Position numbers and translations under genes: made by a program. Under the pieces are notes generated by a model. The model ran no database searches. It was not told the DNA's origin and worked only from the letters and a program-made list of their open reading frames with translations. Positions 35,757 through 45,101 of a stretch of 64,000 nt of DNA are shown piece by piece (position 1 is the first letter of the stretch; every line of letters starts with the position of its first letter). Origin of the DNA: Chryseobacterium gallinarum (lineage in GTDB: Bacteria; Bacteroidota; Bacteroidia; Flavobacteriales; Weeksellaceae). The stretch is from contig NZ_CP009928.1 of the NCBI RefSeq assembly GCF_001021975.1, forward strand, positions 806,001-870,000, read 5' to 3'.

Positions 35757-36941
35757 ATGATACAGCCCCGGTTTAAAGATGCTCCTCATTTCAAAAACTT
35801 TTGGGAGAATGGTAACGGAAGACAACTGATTGATTTTTCCGGTGCTGAAGTGAGTTGTAAAGACTTTGAAAAATTTGCCCCCTTCTTTTATCATATTGAT
35901 GAAGCCGGAGATAATGTTGTAAAAGAAGTTTATTTTACAAAAAAGTTTCATGAAGCGTTCCGGGAAATCGAAGGATATATCCGGAAAGGTGTTTCAGAAA
36001 CAGATTCCGTTCCTGAGAGTGTAAAAAAATTGTTTGCCCAAACACAAAAAGTTCCTGAATGGCTTGATGACAATTTACTGAAAAGCGGCGCTGAGCTTTG
36101 TATGCGCAGCAATCTTGATTCTTTAATTTCTTTAAGGGATTACTGCCTGATCGGAGGGTATGATTATGCTTACCTCAACAAACCGCTCATCGTTACCGAA
36201 GCTCTGAAAAAAGGAGCTGTAAAACGTCTTGCCGAGACCTTAGACTTTTGGGTAAATGTTACCCGTTATAGTGCCCTGGAACTTCATGCCAAAGGATATG
36301 AATTTGCCATAAAAACCCGTCTCATCCATTCCTATGCAAGGCTTTCCATCAAAAAGCATTATAAAAACTGGGACACTGAAAACTGGGGAGAGCCCATCAA
36401 TTCCTGGGATATGATGGCCACCTATATTGGTTTCAGCCTTGTTTTCCTTCATAGCCTTCAAAAACTGGGAAACACTTTTTCGATTGAAGAAGAACATGGG
36501 ATTTTTCACTTATGGAAATACGTCGGATACTTGTTGGGTATACCGGAACAGCTTCTTCCTGACAATAAAAAACAGGCTACAGAATATTTTTATTTATGGA
36601 CCTCCGTTCAACCGCCTTCTGATAAAGACTCTGTTCTTCTGGCTCATTCCCTTCTCAACGAATCATTGGAGAATCCTATTTTAAAATTTAAGGTCCAAAG
36701 GAAGAGCTTAAGGTATCTTCATATCTGCTGTACGTGGTTCTTATTGGATGATGAAGTTTGTAAAAGGCTTCAGATCCCTGAAGTTTCCAATAAAAAACTA
36801 TTCCCAAAGTCTAAAATATTGTTCAACAAAATTTATGACAAATTAGTAAGCCGGGACTCCAGAATAAAAAGAGGAAACAAAGATCAGATGAAAGTATTGG
36901 GAGACTACCTGAATATCACTAAAAATTCAAATTTTCATTAG
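35757..36941 (+). CDS. DUF2236/MpaB-type oxygenase
   Basis: A 394-residue protein of the oxygenase MpaB/rubber oxygenase (Lcp) family, probable haem-dependent enzymes. Recognisable parts are VPEWLDDNLLKSGAELC near 100, SLRDYCLIGGYDYAYLNKPL near 122, and RLAETLDFWVNVTRYSALEL near 160. GYEFAIKTRLIHSYARLSI near 182 carries the conserved Arg and His, and INSWDMMATYIGFSLVFLHSL near 222 follows. The C-terminus (HICCTWFLLDDEVCKRLQIP) fits too. No signal peptide. The substrate is unknown; in fungi MpaB-type proteins cleave isoprenoid side chains. It stands alone, with about 300 bases to recA. Confidence 0.85.
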   Translation: MIQPRFKDAPHFKNFWENGNGRQLIDFSGAEVSCKDFEKFAPFFYHIDEAGDNVVKEVYFTKKFHEAFREIEGYIRKGVSETDSVPESVKKLFAQTQKVPEWLDDNLLKSGAELCMRSNLDSLISLRDYCLIGGYDYAYLNKPLIVTEALKKGAVKRLAETLDFWVNVTRYSALELHAKGYEFAIKTRLIHSYARLSIKKHYKNWDTENWGEPINSWDMMATYIGFSLVFLHSLQKLGNTFSIEEEHGIFHLWKYVGYLLGIPEQLLPDNKKQATEYFYLWTSVQPPSDKDSVLLAHSLLNESLENPILKFKVQRKSLRYLHICCTWFLLDDEVCKRLQIPEVSNKKLFPKSKILFNKIYDKLVSRDSRIKRGNKDQMKVLGDYLNITKNSNFH

Positions 36942-37210
36942 GGTAGGCAGTAAAGTTTCTGTTGGATGATACACCTCACTTAGCAAGAGTAATAAAATTA
37001 AGTACAATACATTTACAGGCTTCAATAACTTCCTTCTTCCAGCTTTCAGCATCTATCCTAATCAACAGATATTATTTTTTTTCCGCCACCCATACTATGT
37101 TTTGCATCTGCTTCGTTATGAATCACATCTGCTCTAAAACTTTATCATTTTTTAACTCTAAAAACCAGTTTTAAGGGCAAATAATATTAGTTTTTGATCA
37201 ATAAATTGTG

Positions 37211-37218
37211 TATTTTTG
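37211..37218 (+). promoter_or_regulatory. -7 box for recA
   Basis: TATTTTTG fits TAnnTTTG, 19 bases before ATG 37238. No obvious LexA-type palindrome was found beside it. Confidence 0.5.
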
Positions 37219-37237
37219 AGAAATTATTTTAATAGAG

Positions 37238-38242
37238 ATGAGTAACATTGATGATAAGAAAAAAGCACTCGCATTAGTGCTTGACAAATTAGATAAAACA
37301 TACGGAAAAGGAACGGTAATGACTTTAGGTGACGAATCTATAGACAATACTGTAGAGGTAATTCCTTCCGGTTCTTTAGGATTAGATATCGCATTAGGTA
37401 TAGGAGGATATCCAAAAGGAAGAATCATTGAAATATATGGTCCTGAATCTTCAGGTAAAACAACTTTAACGCTTCACGCTATTGCTGAAGCCCAGAAAGC
37501 AGGTGGTATTGCTGCATTCATCGATGCTGAGCACGCTTTCGACAGAACTTATGCTGCTAAGTTAGGAATTGATTTGGAAAACCTTATCATTTCCCAGCCG
37601 GACAACGGTGAGCAAGCGCTGGAAATTGCGGATAATCTTATCCGTTCAGGAGCAATTGACATCGTAGTTATCGACTCTGTAGCAGCACTTACTCCAAAAG
37701 CGGAGATTGAAGGTGAAATGGGAGATTCCAAAATGGGTCTTCATGCAAGGTTAATGTCTCAGGCATTAAGAAAACTGACTGCTACCATTTCAAGAACGAA
37801 GTGTACGGTAATTTTCATCAACCAGTTAAGAGAAAAAATCGGTGTTATGTTCGGTAACCCTGAAACCACTACCGGAGGTAATGCTCTTAAATTCTATGCT
37901 TCTGTAAGAATTGATATCAGAAAAGCAAGTGCACCAATCAAGCAAGGTGATGAAGCCATCGGAAGCCGTGTGAAAGTGAAAATTGTGAAAAACAAAGTAG
38001 CTCCACCTTTCAAACAGGCAGAATTTGATATTATGTATGGTGAAGGGGTTTCTAAAGTTGGAGAAATTCTTGATACGGCAGTAGATATGGGAATTGTGAA
38101 GAAAAGCGGTTCCTGGTTCAGCTACGAAGAGACTAAATTAGGACAGGGGCGTGATGCTGTAAAAGACGTCTTAAGAGACAATCCTGATCTTGCCGAAGAA
38201 TTGGAAAACAAAATCAAGGAAGAACTGAAAAACAACAAATAA
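37238..38242 (+). CDS. recA: recombinase A
   Basis: Homologous-recombination strand-exchange ATPase that also stimulates self-cleavage of LexA-type repressors. 334 residues. Walker A is [11 protein letters not shown] (about residue 68), Walker B is [19 protein letters not shown] (about 145), and [23 protein letters not shown] (shown in two blocks) marks L2 and the ATPase sensor. The C-terminal tail is acidic/basic mixed ([15 protein letters not shown]). The window also holds an S24-type repressor on the ICE (52,748) that RecA could activate. A terminator follows the gene. Confidence 0.98.
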   Translation: MSNIDDKKKALALVLDKLDKTYGKGTVMTLGDESIDNTVEVIPSGSLGLDIALGIGGYPKGRIIEIYGPESSGKTTLTLHAIAEAQKAGGIAAFIDAEHAFDRTYAAKLGIDLENLIISQPDNGEQALEIADNLIRSGAIDIVVIDSVAALTPKAEIEGEMGDSKMGLHARLMSQALRKLTATISRTKCTVIFINQLREKIGVMFGNPETTTGGNALKFYASVRIDIRKASAPIKQGDEAIGSRVKVKIVKNKVAPPFKQAEFDIMYGEGVSKVGEILDTAVDMGIVKKSGSWFSYEETKLGQGRDAVKDVLRDNPDLAEELENKIKEELKNNK

Positions 38243-38260
38243 GTTTTCAAAAAATAATGG

Positions 38261-38290
38261 AAAGGCAGTCTTAGGATTGCCTTTTTTATT
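38261..38290 (+). terminator. terminator of recA
   Basis: AAAGGCA / TGCCTTT stem with a 10-base loop and a run of six T. Confidence 0.75.
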
Positions 38291-38330
38291 TTTATAAATC
38301 CGTAATTTTTCAACAAATTTTAAGATTGAT

Positions 38331-38412
38331 TAACAGGTCGCTCCTACGGAGCTTCTCTTCAACAATGTATAAATTCTATGAACATATTGTTCCTATGGAG
38401 CGGTTAAACAGA
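38331..38412. repeat. intergenic repeat with GCTCCTACGGAGC core
   Basis: The left half AACAGGTCGCTCCTACGG and the complement of the right half (CTATGGAGCGGTTAAACAG) are imperfect inverted copies. The left half itself contains the perfect palindrome GCTCCTACGGAGC. Similar GCTCC...GGAGC intergenic repeats are, as I recall, abundant in Chryseobacterium and relatives; a non-autonomous mobile repeat is likely. Confidence 0.55.
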
Positions 38413-38435
38413 TTTTAAAAATAAAGGAATATATT

Positions 38436-38470
38436 AAAACGAGACTGCTCTTTTGGAACAGTCTCGTTTT
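38436..38470. terminator. bidirectional terminator
   Basis: AAAACGAGACTG / CAGTCTCGTTTT perfect arms around an 11-base loop, 18 bases after the stop of the leftward gene at 38489; T-rich on both sides. Confidence 0.85.
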
Positions 38471-38488
38471 ATTTTTATGTTTTTGATA

Positions 38489-39922
38489 TTATTCTGCAAT
38501 TTTACCTTGTAGCTGTAAAGCTCCAGTAACCTTCATTCCTTTTGTTAACGTATCGAATCTCATATTCTCTTTATTCACAAAAGCATCAATAGTGAAGAAA
38601 TCTTCATTTTCTTCATGGGTGATCAGTTTCAGCTTCAGGATATATCCTTTAATGCTTCTGTCTTCAAGCAATGTCGTTTCTTTAAAGTCTACAAGCTGGG
38701 CAATGAAGTCAAAACATGCATAATTAGGAAGATCCTGGCTTGGTACATACGTTGTGAAATCTTCATTCATTTTGGTACCATCAGGTAAATCCGTATTCGT
38801 ATGAACATCAAGAATGAAAACAATTCCGCTCACATTCACCTTCAGATGAGGTTGTGTCAGATATGTATTCCTATTTTCGGCATAATCGGTTGCAAAGAAC
38901 CAAACTCCGAAAGTATCCCGGGCCGGGCCGGCTACAATCGCATTCAGATTCAATGCATTTTCCCATTCCCTGATCGATCTTGTTTCAAAATCTAAAGTAT
39001 AATCAGTTTTTACTTCCGGGATTATTGTACTCATTTCTTCTGTAAAGATGGTTTTAAATCTTACATCTTCAAATTCCGTCTTATGATTACTTTCTCCGGA
39101 AGGATCAGGGACTGCAGACTGCATTAAAACGTTTGTCAGGTATTGTCCGTAATCTTTAGTCTGAAAATTCTCATGGCCAAAAATACCACTCCATGTATTC
39201 ACAAGGTTATGAACATTTGACTTTCTTATGATAATTCCCGCTTCATTAGTTGTCTCAGGAGCTGTAATTCCTTCTGTATTGGGAAAATACTCTTTACCAT
39301 CTATCAGCTGATGATTCATGATTTCATTATTTTCTTCGTGAGAAAACCCAGCAAAACCTTTATAGGTAATATTCCCGTTTTCGAAAATATACGGAAGTCC
39401 GATTTGTTTCTTGCCATTCCCTTTAAAATGATAAGAAAGTGAGATCGCTTTAAATTCTCCTTCTTTTATTGCCGGAGTATGATTACCGTTATCGTTAAAC
39501 TGAGAATGATACAGAATTACATAAGATTTTATTTTCTCTTCCTGAAGTTCGTTTTCAAACTTTTCTTCCATCTTCCCTACCGCATCTTGTGGAGAAAATG
39601 CATAGGCATCTTCAGTTACCGTATATGCAAATCCCTCAACGATTCCATCCCCTTTTTCAAAAGCCGCCAGAGGCATATACTCCCCTCTTAGCTGAAGCGC
39701 AATAGAATATACGATATAATCTTTATAAATCCTGATTTTTTCAAACTGCTCATTTATTTTTTTCTCTTCTGCAGGTTGGAGGGAAACTTCCTGCACTGTT
39801 TCTATAACTTCTTCTACTGTCTCTTCTATTTCTGGTTCTGCAATCTCTACATTTGTTGCTCCATACTGTTGAACCGGGGTACTGCTCTTCTCCTGTCCGC
39901 TACTTTTTTTGGTAAAAAAAGA
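38489..39922 (-). pseudogene. chromosomal gene of unknown family, 5' end cut off by the ICE
   Basis: Leftward frame of at least 435 residues from the GTG at 39796. Upstream of it the frame stays open and reads as a natural acidic linker (KKSSGQEKSSTPVQQ, then VEIAEPEIEETVEEVIETV) to 39922, where TAA at 39925-39923 ends it inside ICE-like sequence. No ATG lies in this extension. The simplest reading is that the first few codons were on the other side of the insertion. The protein has no signal peptide in what remains; visible parts are IRIYKDYIVYSIALQLRGEY, GLPYIFENGNITYKGFAGF and NLVNTWSGIFGHENFQ. I do not recognise the family. A product might still be made from GTG 39796. Confidence 0.6.
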
Positions 39923-40175
39923 TTAGTAAAAAGCAAAAATAAGCAAAACGGATAAACCCTTTGCTATACAACGCTTTGCAAAACAGTAGTCTTGGTATGG
40001 AACTCGGTGTCGGATGGGTTTTGGGCTTAAATTGACAACGTTAGGTTACTAATTCGTTACCGATTGACACAGGCAACGATATAGCTTAACTGTTTATATT
40101 TCAGTGTTTTGCACCGCTTTCTCTATTCCCTTGTAACTCAATGTAATTTAATTTTAAACATTAAACATTTGAGTT
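39923..40175. other. probable left end of the integrative element (attL region)
   Basis: The junction of chromosome-type and element-type sequence is near 39,900-39,925, judged from the loss of the neighbouring reading frame. The next 250 bases have no ORF and contain several CTTTGCA/TTTTGCA motifs (near 39,960-39,980 and 40,108) that could be integrase arm sites. The exact crossover repeat cannot be fixed because the other end is outside the window. Confidence 0.5.
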
Positions 40176-41495
40176 ATGGAGCAGACAAAAAAATCAACGT
40201 ACAAACTCCTTTTCTACCTGAAAAAGAACGAACCGAAAAAGAACGGTAATGTACCAATTATGGCACGTATTACCATTGACGGAACACCCAAAACGATGGG
40301 TACAAAGTTAGAAATTGACCCCAATATTTGGGATTTGAAGTTCGGAAGAGTTGAGGGCAAGAGTGCCAAAGCATTAAGCATTAATCAAAAATTAGACAAC
40401 ATACGTGGGCGTATCGACAAGATTTACGAGGATATGCTGAAGCACGAGGGCTTTGCAACTGCACAGAAAGTAAAGATTAAATTTCTCGGCGTAGGCGTAA
40501 TGGACGATGCCATTTTAAAGGTTTTCAGCGACCAAAACAAAGAATTTAAAAGGTTGGTCGATAAGGGGAAACGCTCTGAAAGCACTTATAGCAAGTATAA
40601 CACTGTTTACAACCACCTAAGCGAATTTATAAAGGAACGTTATCATCGGGAGGATATGGCTTTCCGGGAACTCACTTCTGATTTTATTCGGGAGTTTGAC
40701 TTCTTTCTCCGCTTTGATAAAGAATGTACCCACAATACGGTTTGGGTTTACACAATGCCTGTTATTGCTCTGGCTGAATTGGCTATCAAAAAGGGCTTGA
40801 TACGGGATAATCCTTTTGAGGATTATGAAATCAGTATGGAGGAAACCGACCGCAGCTACCTTTTAAAAGAGGATGTGGAAACCTTAATGCTACTGAAACC
40901 ATCCAACCCAAGATACGAGCTTGTAAAAGACCTCTTTATTTTCAGTTGCTTCACAGGTCTTTCTTACATTGACATTAAGAAGCTGAAATGGAGTAATATT
41001 CAATCATTCTTTGACGGACACCAATGGATTATCAGCCGGAGGAAAAAATCTGATGTTGCTTCCAACGTCCGTCTTTTGGAAATTCCTAAACGAATTATTG
41101 AGAAGTATCGTGGAGTTACGAGAAATGATTTTGTTTTTACGATGCCTTCAAATGCGACCTGCAATAAGCACATCAGTAAACTTATTGAGGAAGCGGGGAT
41201 TGTTACCGAACAGAAAGTTACATTTCACACGGCTCGTCATACATTTGCCACAATGTTTTTGACCGAGGGCGTACCGCTTGAAAGCCTTAGCAAAATGATG
41301 GGGCATAAAAATATTTCTACCACACAGATTTATGCCAAGATTACCAGCCAGAAAATCAGTAAGGATATGGATTTGGTAGCTCCTAAATTCAAGGCAATGG
41401 AAGATGCTTTTCTAATCCAAATGGAAAGCGAAGAAGTAGAATTGTTGAATGAAGCTACAATTGAATTTTACGATACCGAAGAAGTGATGGTTTAA
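40176..41495 (+). CDS. int: tyrosine-type site-specific integrase of the ICE
   Basis: A 439-residue recombinase that would integrate and excise the element. The N-terminal arm-binding region (YKLLFYLKKNEPKKNGNVPI) and core-binding SAM-like domain (about 100-215) precede the catalytic domain (about 230-415). At the place of the first catalytic Arg it has Ser (FTGLSYIDIKKLKW, about 261), as known for IntDOT of CTnDOT. The H-x-x-R box HTARHTFATMF is near 351, the next His is in MMGHKNISTTQIYAKI, and the nucleophile Tyr is near 386. It is the first gene after the junction and has its own terminator. This points to the Bacteroidetes conjugative transposon family. Confidence 0.92.
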   Translation: MEQTKKSTYKLLFYLKKNEPKKNGNVPIMARITIDGTPKTMGTKLEIDPNIWDLKFGRVEGKSAKALSINQKLDNIRGRIDKIYEDMLKHEGFATAQKVKIKFLGVGVMDDAILKVFSDQNKEFKRLVDKGKRSESTYSKYNTVYNHLSEFIKERYHREDMAFRELTSDFIREFDFFLRFDKECTHNTVWVYTMPVIALAELAIKKGLIRDNPFEDYEISMEETDRSYLLKEDVETLMLLKPSNPRYELVKDLFIFSCFTGLSYIDIKKLKWSNIQSFFDGHQWIISRRKKSDVASNVRLLEIPKRIIEKYRGVTRNDFVFTMPSNATCNKHISKLIEEAGIVTEQKVTFHTARHTFATMFLTEGVPLESLSKMMGHKNISTTQIYAKITSQKISKDMDLVAPKFKAMEDAFLIQMESEEVELLNEATIEFYDTEEVMV

Positions 41496-41521
41496 AACGT
41501 AGCCTTTATCAATCAAATAGA

Positions 41522-41551
41522 AGCAGGATATAAAAGTCCTGCTTTTTTTAT
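41522..41551 (+). terminator. terminator of the integrase gene
   Basis: AAGCAGGA / TCCTGCTT stem with an 8-base loop followed by a run of T. Confidence 0.8.
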
Positions 41552-42031
41552 TTTACCCCACTTACATCAATGCCGGAACCACGGCATTCTTTATTAAAAC
41601 ACAATCGTGTTTCCGGTTGCGGAAGTGCTTATTCTAATCACTTCCTGGACAATTACAGATTGCTGTTTTCCTTTCTTCCCATTCGGTTTTTATCAAAGTA
41701 GCCAGTATGCGGTTTGTTCCCATTTCAGAGAGCAAAGGTATTTCCGTGTTCTTAACGCATCCACAAGGTCAAGTCCCCGGATTTGGTAAAAAATCTCCAC
41801 CCCTTGGGTAGTATTTGTTTCCCAAAACCTTGTGGCTGCTAAACACGAACCTTTTATCGCTCTCGAAACGAAAACAAGCATACTCCGGCTCTTTAGACGA
41901 ATAAAAAAAATGTCAGAAATGAAAAATAACAGAATTGGAAATGGTATCAGAGTGAAACGAAACAGCACCTCCTCTCATTACCGAATAAATCAAAAAAATC
42001 AAATCAAAAATCAAATCAAAAATCAAGCGAT
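41552..42031. other. gene-free region between int and ssb
   Basis: About 480 bases without a convincing gene. It contains a 9-bp inverted repeat CCACAAGGT (41761-41769) / ACCTTGTGG (41827-41835) and, just before ssb, a short tandem repeat of ATCAAAAATCAA units (41,988-42,025). The short frames here have poor coding character. A transcribed leader or structured RNA for the ssb-PRTRC operon is possible. Confidence 0.45.
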
Positions 42032-42424
42032 ATGAACATCACAGGAAGACTGACAAGAGATGCGGAAGTACGCACAACGTCAAACAACAGACAGGTAGTA
42101 AACTTTTCCGTAGCGGTAAATGACGGCTACCGAAACAAACAGGGCGAACGGGTGGAGCAAACAACCTACTTCGATTGTGCCTATTGGATAACCCCGAATG
42201 TGGCAAGGCTACTGACAAAAGGCACGTTGGTAGAACTCACAGGACGGGTAAGCACAAGAGCGTGGACAGGCAAAGACGGCGAAGCAAAGGCAGGGCTGAA
42301 TTTCCATACCTCACAAATCAAACTGCACGGAGGTAGCAGGAGAGCCGAAACCGTACAGGCTACTGAACAAGCCGTGAGTAACAGTACAGTAGGACAAGGC
42401 ACGGAGGACGACCTACCATTCTAA
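42032..42424 (+). CDS. ssb: single-stranded DNA-binding protein
   Basis: A 130-residue SSB. The OB fold is clear: MNITGRLTRDAEVRTT, VVNFSVAVNDGYRNKQGERV, and TTYFDCAYWITPNVARLL. The acidic C-terminal tip ends EDDLPF, the partner-binding tail of bacterial SSBs. It is the first of a string of rightward ICE genes. Element-borne SSBs protect transferred single-stranded DNA during conjugation. Base composition from here to about 48,900 looks more GC-rich than the chromosome part. Confidence 0.95.
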   Translation: MNITGRLTRDAEVRTTSNNRQVVNFSVAVNDGYRNKQGERVEQTTYFDCAYWITPNVARLLTKGTLVELTGRVSTRAWTGKDGEAKAGLNFHTSQIKLHGGSRRAETVQATEQAVSNSTVGQGTEDDLPF

Positions 42425-42467
42425 CAACAAGTATTCAATCATTTTTTAACATCAAAATTTTATCAAA

Positions 42468-43541
42468 ATGGCACATAACATCAATTTCAACGAGCGGACA
42501 GGAAAGTATAGTTTCTTTTCAGTACAGCAAAAAGCGTGGCACGGTCTGGGGCAAATCGTGGAGCAATACCCGACAAGCGAGGAAGCAATCAAATACGCAG
42601 GATTGGATTACGAAGTCGTAAAATCCCCACTGTTTACCAAAGGTTCGGGCATTCTCGAAACCGCCAACGGCATAGAGATAGGCAGTAACGAATTGGAAGT
42701 ACCCAATTATTTCGCCAACATACGCACCGACAACAATGCAGTATTGGGCGTAGTCGGTAAGGATTACCACATTGTACAAAATCGTGAAGCCTTTAATTTC
42801 TTTGACAGCATTGTAGGCGGTGGCGAGGGTATTCTCTATGAAACCGCAGGAGCATTGGGCAACGGAGAACGCATTTTTATCACAGCCAAACTGCCCGACT
42901 ATATCCGTGTAGGCAATGGCGATGACGTAACGGAAAAATATATCTTCCTAACCACTTCGCACGATGGTAGCGGAAGTATTACCGCAGCGTTTACGCCTAT
43001 CCGTATCGTCTGCCAAAATACCCTTAACGCTTCACTCCGCAATATGACCAATGTGGTGCGTATCAAACACACTTCGGGAGCAAAACAGCGTATCGAGAAC
43101 GCTCATAAGATTATGGGGCTTGCCAATACTTTGAGCAACCAATTGGAGGGCATTTTCAACGAATGGGCAAAAGTAAAGGTAACAGACCGAGAGGTAAGAA
43201 AGTTAATCCAATTGGCACTTTGCCCGAACAAGGAAACGCTTGACCTTATCAAGAAAGGTGCGGAAGATGAAATTTCCACCGTGTTCAAAAACACCGTAGA
43301 GGACGCATTTGCATACGCTATGATAAGCGACACGCAACAAATGCAGACCACAAAAGGCACTTTGTTTGGAGTATACAATGCGGTTACAGGCTACTACCAA
43401 AATGTAAGAAGTTACAAGAACGATGAAGCCAAGTTACAGAGCATTGTATTGGGCGGTACTGCCCAACTCAAATCACAGAAAGCATTTGAATTGTGTACCG
43501 CATTTGCATTGGACGGTGCGGAAATCCTAAACCTTAATTAA
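42468..43541 (+). CDS. DUF932 (phage/plasmid-like) protein
   Basis: A 357-residue protein of the DUF932 family, found on plasmids, phages and ICEs. The N-terminus (AHNINFNERTGKYSFFSV, AWHGLGQIVEQYPTSEEA) and the middle part (DYHIVQNREAFNFFDSIVG, GERIFITAKLPDYIRVG) are typical, as is FTPIRIVCQNTLNASLRN near 180. Members of this family often lie near DNA metabolism genes; the function is unknown. 43 bases after ssb and probably in the same transcript. Confidence 0.9.
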   Translation: MAHNINFNERTGKYSFFSVQQKAWHGLGQIVEQYPTSEEAIKYAGLDYEVVKSPLFTKGSGILETANGIEIGSNELEVPNYFANIRTDNNAVLGVVGKDYHIVQNREAFNFFDSIVGGGEGILYETAGALGNGERIFITAKLPDYIRVGNGDDVTEKYIFLTTSHDGSGSITAAFTPIRIVCQNTLNASLRNMTNVVRIKHTSGAKQRIENAHKIMGLANTLSNQLEGIFNEWAKVKVTDREVRKLIQLALCPNKETLDLIKKGAEDEISTVFKNTVEDAFAYAMISDTQQMQTTKGTLFGVYNAVTGYYQNVRSYKNDEAKLQSIVLGGTAQLKSQKAFELCTAFALDGAEILNLN

Positions 43542-43593
43542 ATAACCACAGGCTACCGCCTTAATCGGTGGTAGCCTACTAAAAACAAAAAAT

Positions 43594-44076
43594 ATGGCGA
43601 ATTGGTGCAACAATACGGTTGCTTTCGAGGGAAATCCCGAAGCAATCAGACAGATACAACGGCTATTCAAAGAAATGGCAGAACAGGAACAGAAAGAGGG
43701 TTGCGGACAACTGCCCGACTTTGTAGCAGACAGCAACGGAGGTTATTTCTTCGGCATTTATCAAGACTATGACAATACGGACACCTTTCAATATGAAACA
43801 AAATGGTCGCCCAATACGGAAGTATTGCAAAAGATAGCAGAACACTACAAGGTGGATTTTACACAGGACTATGAAGAATTGGGGTGCTTGGTATTTGGCA
43901 GGGCAACATTTTCTGACAGGCTACTCACGGATATTTATTTGGACGATGAGGATTTTGATAAATACGAGTATGACGAAGAAAATTCCGTGTGGTATTTCGA
44001 GAACGAAACCTACGAAAGTGATTACGAAATCTTGGAAATATTGTTGGAACGGAAAATTGAAAATCATCAACCTTAA
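43594..44076 (+). CDS. Api92/DUF1281-like ferredoxin-fold protein
   Basis: A 160-residue acidic protein. The opening MANWCNNTVAFEGNPEAI is that of the DUF1281/Api92-like (YubB ferredoxin-like) plasmid and phage proteins. The C-terminal half is unusually rich in Asp, Glu and Tyr (DDEDFDKYEYDEENSVWYF). Such acidity can mimic DNA, for example in anti-restriction proteins, but this is only a suggestion. Fifty bases after DUF932. Confidence 0.7.
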   Translation: MANWCNNTVAFEGNPEAIRQIQRLFKEMAEQEQKEGCGQLPDFVADSNGGYFFGIYQDYDNTDTFQYETKWSPNTEVLQKIAEHYKVDFTQDYEELGCLVFGRATFSDRLLTDIYLDDEDFDKYEYDEENSVWYFENETYESDYEILEILLERKIENHQP

Positions 44077-44087
44077 AAGCGAGGACA

Positions 44088-44432
44088 ATGGAAACGAAAG
44101 GAATAGCAATAGCCACAAAGTTTGTCCGCCACGAAGTTCCCGAATTGGAAACGCTGAAATTTTCAAAGGTCTATCAGTTAAGGGAAAAACTGAACAAAGG
44201 CGACAAGCTGAACCGAGCCGAAAAGAATTGGCTTGCAGAAGCCGTAAACCGAAATGTTTTCTTCAAAAGAGCCGTTCCCTTGCAGGGCTATCGGTTTGGG
44301 TTTGAAGATGTTTTAAAAACCTATATCGTAAAGCAATACGGAAGTTGGCAGGAATACAATGCCCCCGATAAAACAAGCCTTAGAAGCATTGTTTACGGCA
44401 GGATTGACCAAATAGCAGAAATCAGTAAATAA
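44088..44432 (+). CDS. ICE-conserved hypothetical protein
   Basis: 114 residues, mostly helical and basic. Landmarks are ATKFVRHEVPELETLKFSK, KLNRAEKNWLAEAVNRN and QGYRFGFEDVLKTYIVKQYG. No recognised domain. It starts 11 bases after the Api92-like gene and is followed 18 bases later by the next hypothetical, so it belongs to the ssb-to-thiF transcription unit. Similar small proteins are regular companions of PRTRC cassettes in Bacteroidota ICEs. Confidence 0.65.
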   Translation: METKGIAIATKFVRHEVPELETLKFSKVYQLREKLNKGDKLNRAEKNWLAEAVNRNVFFKRAVPLQGYRFGFEDVLKTYIVKQYGSWQEYNAPDKTSLRSIVYGRIDQIAEISK

Positions 44433-44450
44433 CAGTAAAAGCAATTAAAG

Positions 44451-45101
44451 ATGAAACTATCAAATAAAGCAACAGCACACCTATTGGTAAAAGCCAATAC
44501 CAACAGCGAATGGGATAATTGCGATTTTGCAATAATCCACCTTTCCGAAGAATGGAAAAAGGAACAGGCAAAACGATTGGAAGCCGTTAAGCCTTTTGCA
44601 GAGGATTACAATTTCCAATCCCTTAACTACTATGATACCGCAGTAGATTTTTACAGAACGAGCGAAGACGACCAACCCGACATTGAGGAATTGCTTGCAG
44701 GTAAGGAATGGGTATTTGTGGAACTTGAAAACGAGGAACAGGAAACATTTACCGTTCCCGAAAATCGGTTGGACTGTTACAGGCTTGTCGTGTACCGTAG
44801 TGGCAACGCCATATACAAAGCATACGGAAAGCACACAAGCGAGGAATTTTGGACGGAAGAATTTGACCTCAATATTCTGTGCAATCCCACCACCGAAGAA
44901 ACGGAGCTGGAAAGGTTTTGCAGGGAGCGTTTTCAGCACCTTAGCAATGCACAGCTTGTGGCAAGGGTAAACGGTCTGCCCGACTTTGGTTGGGATGACG
45001 AGGGCGTGGAACTGCAAAGACGGCAAAGGGTTTCAAACGGTGCGTTTGACTATGCTTTTGACTACAATACTATGGTAATCCTAAAAGATGAAAAGCGATG
45101 A
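44451..45101 (+). CDS. ICE-conserved hypothetical protein
   Basis: 216 residues, acidic and soluble. Visible parts include ATAHLLVKANTNSEWDNCDF, IIHLSEEWKKEQAKRLEAV, EELLAGKEWVFVELENEEQ and a C-terminal AFDYAFDYNTMVILKDEKR. No domain was recognised. Its stop overlaps the ATG of the next small gene (ATGA), indicating translational coupling. Confidence 0.65.
   Translation: MKLSNKATAHLLVKANTNSEWDNCDFAIIHLSEEWKKEQAKRLEAVKPFAEDYNFQSLNYYDTAVDFYRTSEDDQPDIEELLAGKEWVFVELENEEQETFTVPENRLDCYRLVVYRSGNAIYKAYGKHTSEEFWTEEFDLNILCNPTTEETELERFCRERFQHLSNAQLVARVNGLPDFGWDDEGVELQRRQRVSNGAFDYAFDYNTMVILKDEKR

Noticed and set aside
36962..37174. A 70-codon frame between the oxygenase gene and recA
   Set aside because: Hydrophobic, low-complexity translation without a good start region; more likely non-coding.
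38489..39796. Taking GTG 39796 as the genuine start of the gene beside the ICE
   Set aside because: The frame upstream is open and protein-like for 40 codons, so the GTG is more likely internal; it could serve only as a secondary start.
39933..39942. A CTnDOT-like core site (GTANNTTTGC) near the junction
   Set aside because: GCAAAAATAA matches the complement at all but the last fixed base; too weak and unconfirmed without the other end.
41832..42035. A 67-codon frame before ssb
   Set aside because: Its end is encoded by the ATCAAAAATCAA tandem repeat (NQIKNQIKNQ) and it overlaps the ssb start; poor coding character.
43871..44305. A 144-codon frame overlapping the Api92-like gene and its neighbour
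   Set aside because: It spans two better genes in another frame and is rich in Arg/Trp/Ser shadows.
44481..45026. A 181-codon minus-strand frame opposite an ICE hypothetical gene
   Set aside because: The plus-strand gene is tightly coupled with its neighbours, and this antisense protein is a Cys/Phe-rich shadow.
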